A stretch of DNA of 7,104 bases, from positions 1 to 7,104 of the forward strand of contig JAZQOZ010000014.1 in NCBI GenBank assembly GCA_045628085.1, in the 5' to 3' direction. The notes under the pieces were generated by a model that was not told where the DNA came from, ran no database searches, and saw only the letters and a program-made list of their open reading frames with translations. Below are positions 1 to 4,650 of this stretch, one piece after another. A program made the translations under genes and the position numbers. Every line of letters starts with the position of its first letter. Position 1 is the stretch's first letter. This stretch comes from Firm-04 sp045628085 (GTDB lineage: Bacteria; Bacillota; Clostridia; Oscillospirales; Ruminococcaceae).

Positions 1-76
1 AAATTTACAGAAATGTGAATTCAAGCTATATGCAAGCAGATATTATTGTATATATCGACAAAATCTAAAAAAATGC

Positions 77-105
77 TTGACATTTTCGATGATATGCGGT
101 ATAAT
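77..105 (+). promoter_or_regulatory. Sigma-A-type promoter of the tRNA unit
   Basis: A TTGACA -35 box (77-82) and a TATAAT -10 box (100-105) are separated by exactly 17 bases, a full match to the vegetative consensus. Transcription should start near 112, about 23 bases before the first tRNA, leaving a short 5' leader for RNase P to remove. A consensus-strength promoter is typical of stable RNA genes. Confidence 0.9.
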
Positions 106-134
106 AGCAAAGTCGCTTGCAGATTGCAAGATAT

Positions 135-208
135 GGCTGCGTAGCTCAGTTGGCTAGAGCAATCGGTTCATACCCGATCGGTCACCGGTTCAAGTCCAGT
201 CGCAGCCA
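135..208 (+). tRNA. tRNA-Met (anticodon CAU), elongator type
   Basis: A full cloverleaf can be drawn. The acceptor stem GGCTGCG/CGCAGCC pairs perfectly, the D-arm carries GCTC/GAGC, and the anticodon stem ATCGG/CCGAT encloses the loop TTCATAC with CAT at 169-171. The discriminator base is A208 and no CCA is encoded. A G1:C72 pair and no GGG/CCC triplet in the anticodon stem argue against the initiator tRNA. A lysidine-modified tRNA-Ile2, which also carries CAT in DNA, cannot be fully excluded, but the sequence resembles elongator Met. The T-stem ACCGG/CCAGT contains one C:A mismatch (186/198), which is unusual. Confidence 0.93.
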
Positions 209-214
209 CTCGAT

Positions 215-289
215 GGCCCGTTGGTCAAGCGGCTAAGACGACGCCCTTTCACGGCGTAATCATGGGTTCGATTCCCGTACGGGTCACCA
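215..289 (+). tRNA. tRNA-Glu (anticodon UUC)
   Basis: The acceptor stem GGCCCGT/ACGGGTC pairs with one G-U. The anticodon stem ACGCC/GGCGT holds the loop CTTTCAC with TTC at 248-250, and the T-arm ATGGG/CCCGT encloses TTCGATT. The 3' CCA (287-289) is encoded, unlike in the preceding tRNA-Met, six bases upstream. Both genes lie between one promoter and one terminator, so they are almost certainly cotranscribed. Confidence 0.95.
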
Positions 290-330
290 AAGAAAAACTC
301 GGAAACATTCGTGTTTCCGAGTTTTTCTTT
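289..330 (+). terminator. Intrinsic terminator of the tRNA unit
   Basis: A perfect stem of about 19 base pairs (289-307 with 312-330) closes on a TTCG tetraloop. The 3' arm is followed by T-rich sequence, and because the stem base is A/T-only the hairpin would also have a U-tract when read from the other strand, so it may work in both directions. Confidence 0.9.
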
Positions 331-387
331 TATACTGAAACTCCGCTTTGTTCTTTATCTGTCCTTTATAATAAAGTGGTATTGTGA

Positions 388-527
388 GCCTTTGATCTCC
401 TGATCATATACAAGAGAGAAGCAAACCGGTTTGCAGATAACCCGCTTATCCCGTTTTCAAACAATCAGGCTGAACGGGATCTGCAATGAAAAGCAAGATG
501 ATTGGCTGTTTCCGCTCTGTGAAAGCC
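388..527 (+). pseudogene. Decayed C-terminal fragment of an IS66-type transposase
   Basis: Reading from 388 gives residues A-F-D-L-L-I-I-Y-K-R-E-A-N-R-F, then the segment DNPLIPFSNNQAERDLQ and a stop at 487. The PF(S/D)NNQAERDL motif is a hallmark of the C-terminal catalytic region of IS66-family DDE transposases. After a frame change, MIGCFRS (498-518) matches the following family segment, usually KxSGCFRS. Stop codons and the frameshift show this is a dead remnant; the N-terminal bulk, the accessory genes and any inverted repeats are not visible here. From 331 to 387 and from 528 to 650 I see no further gene, although 548-600 could be more eroded transposase sequence. Confidence 0.75.
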
Positions 528-655
528 ATACTGATTTTTTGTCAGCCATGATTAGAAAGAGTTGTCCAATATCCTGCATCTTCCCTTCTGGTGTGATTGA
601 TTGAAAACCGATAGAAATGGTTGCGGAATTTTGCGGAAACAGCATCAGATTTTGC

Positions 656-684
656 TTGATTTTTCAATATGAATGTGATCTAAT
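656..684 (+). promoter_or_regulatory. Candidate promoter of the BspA-like gene
   Basis: TTGATT (656-661) and TCTAAT (679-684) lie 17 bases apart, a good though imperfect sigma-A match. The predicted start near 691 leaves a leader of about 50 bases before the AGGAG site at 729-733. Confidence 0.5.
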
Positions 685-740
685 AGAATTGGATTGGTAT
701 GCAGTCCGAAGCGTTTTGTGAAAAAGTCAGGAGAAATATG

Positions 741-1511
741 ATGAAAATAGGAAAAAAGCTTCTCGCAGCCTGTATGTCTGCAATAATGCTGACAGGTATT
801 CTGCCTGTGCTGCCTATGTCCGAATTTTTCAAAGATTGCACATTGACGGCAAGTGCTGATTATGATGAACAATTTCTGCTCAAAATAGATGTGCTGAAAC
901 AAATGCTCACGGACTACAAAGTCAATTATGTTAAGTTCTCAATGGAAAATCTGCCGAAAACGAACCCTGAGCTGGAATTGACACATCAGACCATTTTGAC
1001 AGATGCTGGCCAAACAGCAGCTGCGATTGTTGCAAATGGCGGAGAAAATGGTACGACACTCTATGTTTATCGGACTGACGATTACACCATGCCCGCAATC
1101 GCGCCTGCGAACTGTAGTAAGATGTTTTACGATATGGATGATCTGATTTCAGTCAATTTGAACGGACTGTCATTTGCTCAGACAACAGATATGAGCGAAA
1201 TGTTCTGGGACTGCAACAGCTTGACATATGTGTATATGCCGTCGGATACCTCGCGTGTTCAGACGATGAAAAAAATGTTTGAGAACTGCGACCATTTGAC
1301 GGATCTTTACTTTGATTCTTATTCTGCATCCACAATACCCACGCAGAATGTAACAGATTTCAGCGAGATGTTTGCTTACTGCCGGTTGCTGCAAAAAATC
1401 AATGTCCAAGGTTTTGATACCAGAAGCGCAGAAAATATGTACATGATGTTTTACGATTGTACAGCAGCTACTTCTATTGATGTGAGCAGTTTCGATACAT
1501 CCAATCCCTGA
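741..1511 (+). CDS. Secreted BspA-like leucine-rich-repeat (DUF285) surface protein, N-terminal part of a broken gene
   Basis: The start is placed at 741 because AGGAG (729-733) lies seven bases upstream; the adjacent ATG at 738 is the alternative. Residues 1-39 form a signal peptide (MKIGKK, a hydrophobic core, then LTASA with likely cleavage before D40). After a linker, five repeats of about 26 residues run from about residue 126 to 255, each with a (S/K/M)xMFxxC core followed by a short strand and often a FDTS turn (MF at about 128, 154, 179, 210 and 236). This is the DUF285/BspA-like repeat typical of secreted or surface proteins in gut Firmicutes and Mycoplasma; such repeats serve in adhesion or protein contact. 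The frame stops at SSFDTSNP, exactly where a further repeat should begin, and the C-terminal domain follows in another frame (see 1507-1845). The product is therefore probably truncated and non-functional; its true ligand is unknown. Confidence 0.8.
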   Translation: MKIGKKLLAACMSAIMLTGILPVLPMSEFFKDCTLTASADYDEQFLLKIDVLKQMLTDYKVNYVKFSMENLPKTNPELELTHQTILTDAGQTAAAIVANGGENGTTLYVYRTDDYTMPAIAPANCSKMFYDMDDLISVNLNGLSFAQTTDMSEMFWDCNSLTYVYMPSDTSRVQTMKKMFENCDHLTDLYFDSYSASTIPTQNVTDFSEMFAYCRLLQKINVQGFDTRSAENMYMMFYDCTAATSIDVSSFDTSNP

Positions 1512-1845
1512 TGCAAACTACTACGGTACAACACTGCTCTTAGAAAACAGTATCACGCTCCGTCATTATTTTACTGAACAGGTTAACGGCTCCAAAGAAA
1601 GCGAATTGAACAAAGGATTGTACTATCTTGAAAAATCGTTTCCTGCATTAAAGCTTTCAAAAGGAATAGAGGGTTACGAATATTTCTCCGTAGATGATTA
1701 TATCTATTTTGTTTTGAAGGATAATGCGAGAACAGATGACGACTATATCAGACTGAAAAACCTTTGCGTTGCGTTGGCTGATTTCCAATATTGCACATCG
1801 GAATATGAAAGACTTTACAGACTTTACGGCAATAGGTTAAATTGA
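1507..1845 (+). pseudogene. Out-of-frame C-terminal domain of the BspA-like protein
   Basis: The +1 frame from 1507 encodes about 112 residues beginning PDANYYGTTLLLENSITLRHYF and ending YGNRLN. It overlaps the stop of the upstream repeat gene by five bases and has no Shine-Dalgarno site or good start; a TTG at 1606 is the only internal start and would cut the domain in half. As I recall, secreted Ruminococcus proteins often end in a domain with a 'GTTLxLxxxITLRHYF' opening and an 'LKNLCxALADFQYxTxxY' close, here at about 1507-1575 and 1765-1815. I infer one ancestral gene, broken by a frameshift near 1506, most likely together with a deletion of intervening repeats. The domain itself has no assigned function. 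Confidence 0.6.
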
Positions 1846-1860
1846 AGATGAGGTGATAAT

Positions 1861-1980
1861 ATGAAAGAAACCTATATGACTCCGGTGCTGGAAATGACTG
1901 AATTTTCAGAGCAGGATATCATCACAGCCAGCGATTTCCAATATGATAATAATGAAACAGAGCTTCACACAAGAAAGTGA
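1861..1980 (+). CDS. Small peptide (39 aa) of the 'YxxP...E/DDIITAS' type, function unknown
   Basis: This short gene has a good Shine-Dalgarno site (AGGTGA, 1851-1856), an ATG at 1861 and a TGA at 1978-1980. It begins 15 bases after the stop of the BspA-like C-terminal domain, so it lies in the same transcription unit. The product starts MKETYMTPVLEMTEFSE and continues QDIITAS, then an acidic/polar tail with DFQYDNNETE. It has no signal peptide and no cysteine. Peptides of the pattern M-K-x-x-Y-x-x-P, an acidic centre and D-(I/V)-I-x-T/A-S are, to my knowledge, frequent in Clostridia and usually left as hypothetical proteins. Their form recalls leader peptides of modified-peptide precursors, but no modifying enzyme is in this window, so that role is speculative. 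The 3' end lies near a rearrangement boundary and may be truncated. Confidence 0.6.
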   Translation: MKETYMTPVLEMTEFSEQDIITASDFQYDNNETELHTRK

Positions 1981-2050
1981 CAGCTGAAAGACATTGAAAA
2001 ATGCCCTTGATACAGAAAGACGGGTACTCGTAAAGAAGTTTTAATGATTT

Positions 2051-2385
2051 GAAGATAAGGTTGCTCACGATCGTCATAAGAACAGAGTTTCCGACACTTT
2101 TCTTTGCTTTATCAGGTTCGCTCCTGCCGAGACTCAAACTCACAAAGGCACAGCAGCCGTCACCGATCATCACAGCGATCGCAAGAGCTATGACCGTCAG
2201 CGGAAACACCACCGTATTGGCGGCGTTTCCATACGAGCCGAGATAGCTTGCGTTGGCGATGAATATCTGGTCAACGATGTTGTAGAGTGCTCCCACCAGC
2301 AGAGAAATGATGCATGGCACGGCGTACTTTTTCATCAGTTTGCCGACAGGCTCACGCCTAAGAATTGATTTGCGGTTTGTTCCAT
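2051..2385 (-). pseudogene. Frameshifted and truncated MATE-family multidrug efflux transporter
   Basis: A strong AGGAGG site (2393-2398) lies seven bases before an ATG at 2385-2383 that opens MEQTANQFLG. The normal MATE continuation (EPVGKLMKKYAVPCIIS, then LLVGALYNIVDQIFIA and the segment ending KSVGNSVLMTIVSNLI) resumes in another frame at 2353. Only two bases (2355-2354) separate the G codon and the E codon where three are expected, so one base has been lost. Homology then ends near 2051 after about 110 of the usual 440-460 residues, covering the first two or so membrane helices. MATE proteins export cationic drugs by Na+ or H+ exchange; this copy cannot. The sequence at 1981-2050 is unrelated and I see nothing coding there. 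Confidence 0.85.
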
Positions 2386-2406
2386 TTGATTTCCTCCTAA
2401 TAAATA

Positions 2407-2450
2407 CAGCGTGTGGCTGGAAGCTGGATTTATGCTTACGCCACACGCTG
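2407..2450 (-). repeat. Leader stem-loop A (copy 1 of 3), upstream of the MATE stub
   Basis: A perfect 11-bp stem (CAGCGTGTGGC with GCCACACGCTG) encloses a 22-base loop. Read on the minus strand, the loop contains AAGC-ATAAATCCA-GCTT, a small inner helix around the core TAAATCCAG that is shared with the hairpins at 2738-2780 and 3358-3406. It lies just before the AGGAGG site of the MATE gene and 22 bases after the stop of the small gene 2472-2711, so it could serve as a leader element or as a terminator of that gene. A weak -10 (TACAAT at 2471-2466) lies upstream. The trailing sequence is AT-rich but not a proper U-tract. Confidence 0.7.
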
Positions 2451-2471
2451 TTTTGATGATATGAAATTGTA

Positions 2472-2711
2472 TCAGTCGAGATAAGTGCCGACAGGTGCTG
2501 TGTTGTACTGCTTCTTGATCTTGATGATAACAGAGCCGTCAGGCTGCTCGGTTTCTTCGAGTATCTTGTACTTTGTTCTGCTTTTTTCGAGTGAAGCTTT
2601 GTATTTTGTGATTTCTTCCTTTACGACCTTGACAGCGTAGTCGTGACCGACATCTTCCTTGAGCATAAAATGCAGTGTCTGGCATATACACGCTTCTTTG
2701 ATTCTTTTCAT
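2472..2711 (-). CDS. Small hypothetical protein, 79 aa
   Basis: ATG at 2711-2709 is preceded by GGAGG (2721-2725, nine bases away), and the gene has its own promoter (2789-2817) and leader hairpin. The product begins MKRIKEACICQTLHFMLKED and ends IIKIKKQYNTAPVGTYLD. It is charged and lysine-rich, without a signal peptide or membrane segment, so cytoplasmic. The centre (YAVKVVKEEITKYKASLEKS) looks helical, followed by a probable beta hairpin with a turn at PDGS. CxC (CIC) near the N-terminus could bind metal, but two cysteines alone prove little. It resembles small conserved hypothetical proteins of Clostridia that I remember; no function is known to me. Its closest neighbours are the CarD-like gene upstream and the MATE stub downstream, linked only by the shared leader hairpin. 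Confidence 0.75.
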   Translation of the reverse strand: MKRIKEACICQTLHFMLKEDVGHDYAVKVVKEEITKYKASLEKSRTKYKILEETEQPDGSVIIKIKKQYNTAPVGTYLD

Positions 2712-2737
2712 TATAATCTACCTCCGTAAAAAAATAA

Positions 2738-2780
2738 AACGAGCAGCAATAACTGGATTTACGCAGAATTGCTACTCGTT
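2738..2780 (-). repeat. Leader stem-loop B (copy 2 of 3), upstream of the 79-aa gene
   Basis: A 13-bp stem joins 2738-2750 and 2768-2780. The single non-Watson-Crick position is a U-G pair in minus-strand RNA but a C-A mismatch in plus-strand RNA, so the structure belongs to the minus transcript. The loop holds an inner CTG/CAG helix around CGTAAATC. On the minus strand the stem is followed by a U-rich run (2737-2727, TTTATTTTTTT) and then the Shine-Dalgarno site, which is the form of an intrinsic terminator sitting inside a 5' leader. Confidence 0.75.
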
Positions 2781-2788
2781 ATGTACTA

Positions 2789-2817
2789 ATTATATCAAAT
2801 TTTCCGTGATTTTTCAA
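2789..2817 (-). promoter_or_regulatory. Promoter of the 79-aa gene
   Basis: On the minus strand, TTGAAA (2817-2812) and TATAAT (2794-2789) are spaced by 17 bases, 11 of 12 consensus positions. Transcription should begin near 2782, two or three bases before the leader stem, so the hairpin would form the very 5' end of the mRNA. Confidence 0.8.
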
Positions 2818-2837
2818 ATTGTGTTTTTTCACAAATT

Positions 2838-3335
2838 TCATGCGATATGCTTTTCGATATATTCAACAACTTCGCTTTTGTCGATATCAAGAGCGTAGGC
2901 AAATTCCTCAAAAAGCATATTCTCTGCAAGACTAAGATAATTCTCGTCCGTGGAACGCAGCTTTTTCCCGCTTTCGGCAAGCTCCTTACGGCGAATGTAC
3001 AGCGTTTTGATAAGTCGTATGATCTCATGTTTGTCGGCATCTTTAATGATGCGGCTGTATTCTTCCTTACGCTTGATGTCGTTGTCTATCCATATAAGAC
3101 ACTCAGAGTTCATGTGGGAGATCAGCTCATCGACCTCAGCCTTTGAGCATATCCGGTGCATCTTACTGAGAGCCTTGTCGTTATTGGTCGGTACATAGAA
3201 GATGTTTTTATCAGTGTATATATGTTTGAGAATATAGTATTCCTGTTCTTCACCCGTAAAATCACGCTTTTCAACTGCCGTGACCTTACATATCCCGAAT
3301 GCACCGTACATCACCATGTCACCTACATTGTACAT
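2838..3335 (-). CDS. CarD family transcriptional regulator (CdnL/TRCF-type RNA polymerase-interacting protein)
   Basis: The start at 3335-3333 is supported by AGGTGA (3341-3346) five bases upstream; the frame is open further upstream but without a ribosome site. The 165-residue product opens MYNVGDMVMYGAFGICKV, the beta-barrel of the CarD/TRCF RNA polymerase-interaction domain, with YYILKHIYTDKNIFYVP completing it by about residue 60. The rest is the helical C-terminal domain (IIRLIKTLYIRRKELAESGKK and LSLAENMLFEEFAYALDID), which in the family contacts promoter DNA upstream of the -10 box. CarD proteins bind the RNA polymerase beta subunit and stabilise or tune open complexes. Length fits the family (about 160). 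It has its own promoter and leader hairpin. In Clostridia CarD paralogs are common, so this need not be the housekeeping copy. Confidence 0.9.
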   Translation of the reverse strand: MYNVGDMVMYGAFGICKVTAVEKRDFTGEEQEYYILKHIYTDKNIFYVPTNNDKALSKMHRICSKAEVDELISHMNSECLIWIDNDIKRKEEYSRIIKDADKHEIIRLIKTLYIRRKELAESGKKLRSTDENYLSLAENMLFEEFAYALDIDKSEVVEYIEKHIA

Positions 3336-3357
3336 AAGTATCACCTCGCAAAAAAAT

Positions 3358-3406
3358 AGAACGTATAGCAAGTAACTGGACTTACGCAGTAACTGCTACA
3401 CGTTCT
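3358..3406 (-). repeat. Leader stem-loop C (copy 3 of 3), upstream of the CarD-like gene
   Basis: A 13-bp outer stem (3358-3370 with 3394-3406) again has one position that is G-U only in the minus-strand RNA. An inner ACTG/CAGT helix (3390-3387 with 3378-3375) presents the eight-base loop CGTAAGTC, matching CGTAAATC of stem-loop B. A U-rich run (3357-3351, ATTTTTTT on the minus strand with one interruption) follows, then the Shine-Dalgarno site. The layout promoter, hairpin, U-run, Shine-Dalgarno, ATG is the same as at 2709-2817. Confidence 0.75.
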
Positions 3407-3414
3407 CTGATACT

Positions 3415-3443
3415 ATTATAGCACTTTTTGAAAGAAAATGCAA
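3415..3443 (-). promoter_or_regulatory. Promoter of the CarD-like gene
   Basis: On the minus strand a perfect TATAAT (3420-3415) lies 17 bases after a weak -35 (TTGCAT, 3443-3438). The expected start near 3408 is two bases before leader stem-loop C. The weak -35 fits a promoter needing help, for instance from CarD itself, but that is inference. Confidence 0.65.
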
Positions 3444-3494
3444 AGGGAGTTTTGCACAAAAAAACAAAACTATATACTTATCTCATATAATAAT

Positions 3495-3527
3495 ACAGTC
3501 GGATATCTTTAGTGAATATCCGACTGT
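3495..3527. terminator. Orphan hairpin, possible terminator
   Basis: A perfect 12-bp stem (3495-3506 with 3516-3527) closes a nine-base loop and is followed on the plus strand by TCTTTT. No plus-strand gene ends here, and on the minus strand no U-tract follows, so the role is unclear. It may be a relic of a lost gene or the end of a small plus-strand RNA. Confidence 0.4.
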
Positions 3528-3617
3528 TCTTTTCATAGCTCGCTGTATAAGTCTTTCATATTAGTTCGTGGAAAACTTCTATATTAGTACCGACCTAAAC
3601 GTATCAGGGGCATTCTA

Positions 3618-3703
3618 TTCTCATGTGAGCATCAAACGTAACCGTTTGACGTTTACATAATAATCCGCTTACGTGAGAACAGGATACAAAGCCTGTTTTC
3701 TTC
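3618..3703 (+). other. Structured gene-free segment, possible small RNA or transposon right end
   Basis: From 3530 to 3745 there is no credible gene, but the plus strand folds well. A 13-bp outer stem joins 3618-3630 and 3667-3679, with two non-Watson-Crick positions that are both U-G pairs in plus-strand RNA. Inside is a 7-bp hairpin TCAAACG-TAAC-CGTTTGA (3632-3649). Directly after comes AACAGG...CCTGTT (3678-3697) followed by TTCTTC, like a weak terminator. The pattern recalls hairpins at the right end of IS200/IS605 (TnpB) elements, whose right end also encodes a guide-type RNA, but I see no TnpB coding remnant, so this is a guess from general resemblance. Confidence 0.35.
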
Positions 3704-3745
3704 TGCTGAAACACTCTACAGCATTATCCCGTATTTTCTTATAAA

Positions 3746-3796
3746 AACAAACTCCGCCGTCGGTCGTTCTTCATGAGCCGGCAGCGGAGTTTTGTT
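3746..3796 (-). terminator. Intrinsic terminator after ylmH
   Basis: AACAAACTCCGC (3746-3757) pairs with GCGGAGTTTTGTT (3784-3796), extended by partly paired CGTCGG/CCGGCA. A-rich and T-rich flanks allow termination from either strand. It overlaps the ylmH stop codon by two bases and closes the minus-strand operon. Confidence 0.85.
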
Positions 3797-4544
3797 ATAC
3801 AAATTTTTCGATATTCAAGATCAGATTGCCTTTTTTGGTCTTTCCGGATATGCCGGCATACCGGAATTTACCGCAGCCGCGTACAGAGATCTTCTCGCCT
3901 TCTTTGAGCATATAGCTGTTATTTTCGAGCAGTGCGCCGTCCAGAAAGACCTTGCCGTTGCGGAACAGCACATTGCAGTCACCGCGTGAAATATGATACA
4001 CCTTTGCGATCACGCCGTCGATCCGTTCGGATGCCGCCTGCACGCTGACCTGTTCTGTCTTCGTACCGATGCTTTCCGGCAGCGTTTCCGACAGGCTGCA
4101 CTGTACGCTCGTATGCCGGATACGGTCAATATTCCGGCAGATATAATCCGCCATCGGTTCGCGGCAGAATACGTATGCCGATTTCTCCTGCACCAGAATA
4201 TCCCCGATCTCACTGCGTTCAATGCCCAGATGCATCAGTGCGCCGAGAAAATCCCGATGCGTCAGCGCATCCGCAAATTTCGCCTGAACCGGGGCAATAC
4301 AAATGCAGACGATCGGAAACGGTTCTTCATATCCAAGCTGTTCTGCATCTCCGAAGCGGAGCATAACACGCTCTGCATTCTCACAGCCGCCGGATACGGA
4401 TACGCCGCAATTCGGCATCTGACTGCGTATTTTGCAGAATTCAGCATATTCAGCTTCCGTCAGAAAGCCGGTAAATGTAAATCGTCCTGTGCGGTCAGAC
4501 TGCTCTGCAAGATCAAGCAGCCGTCTGCTGAAAAAGTCTTCCAT
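3795..4544 (-). CDS. ylmH: YlmH family RNA-binding protein with C-terminal S4 domain
   Basis: I place the start at 4544-4542 because AGGAG (4551-4555) lies six bases before it. Upstream ATGs in frame at 4583, 4568 and 4562 lack a comparable site, and that at 4583 sits within the stem of the preceding hairpin. The 249-residue protein has the YlmH N-terminal half, including RFTFTGFLTEAEYAEF and the signature HRDFLGALMHLGIERSEIGD (about 96-115), and an S4 RNA-binding domain from about residue 171 (SERIDGVIAKVYHISRGD, then NGKVFLDGALLENNSYMLKEGEKISVRG in two strands). YlmH homologs bind ribosomal large-subunit/tRNA complexes and act in ribosome-associated quality control, and lie in division clusters in many Firmicutes. 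Here it is last in the divIC-like/S1 operon. Confidence 0.92.
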   Translation of the reverse strand: MEDFFSRRLLDLAEQSDRTGRFTFTGFLTEAEYAEFCKIRSQMPNCGVSVSGGCENAERVMLRFGDAEQLGYEEPFPIVCICIAPVQAKFADALTHRDFLGALMHLGIERSEIGDILVQEKSAYVFCREPMADYICRNIDRIRHTSVQCSLSETLPESIGTKTEQVSVQAASERIDGVIAKVYHISRGDCNVLFRNGKVFLDGALLENNSYMLKEGEKISVRGCGKFRYAGISGKTKKGNLILNIEKFV

Positions 4545-4576
4545 AATACGCTCCTGTTTCATAAACATCTCAAGAA

Positions 4577-4619
4577 AAGCCATAGTACATCCGACCGAAA
4601 ATCAGAGATACTATGGCTT
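4577..4619 (-). terminator. Hairpin between the S1 gene and ylmH, weak terminator
   Basis: An 11-bp perfect stem (4577-4587 with 4609-4619) with a 21-base loop lies between the two genes. On the minus strand it is followed by TTCTTG, a short and broken U-tract, so it would attenuate rather than fully stop transcription into ylmH. Confidence 0.5.
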
Positions 4620-4650
4620 ATTTCATCATATATCAACAGTGCCGGATGCA

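Noticed and set aside
260..330. Attachment site at the 3' end of tRNA-Glu
   Set aside because: No second copy of the tRNA 3' end and no integrase gene were found in the window.
457..645. Minus-strand 62-codon frame
   Set aside because: It is the complement of the IS66 remnant, lacks a ribosome site and resembles no known protein.
1606..1845. Separate 79-codon gene starting at TTG 1606
   Set aside because: No Shine-Dalgarno site, and the same frame continues upstream with recognisable domain sequence to about 1507, so it is part of the broken BspA-like gene.
2816..2837. Short hairpin TTGTG-TTTTTT-CACAA just after the CarD-like stop, possible terminator
   Set aside because: The stem is only about five A/T-rich pairs before a bulge and it overlaps the -35 box of the next gene; too weak to call.
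2847..3198. Plus-strand frames opposite the CarD-like gene
   Set aside because: Antisense shadows of a confidently assigned gene.
3530..3745. Group II intron end, CRISPR array or T-box in the gene-free stretch
   Set aside because: No domain V-like hairpin, no regularly spaced repeats and no T-box motif are visible; the hairpins are described without assigning a class.
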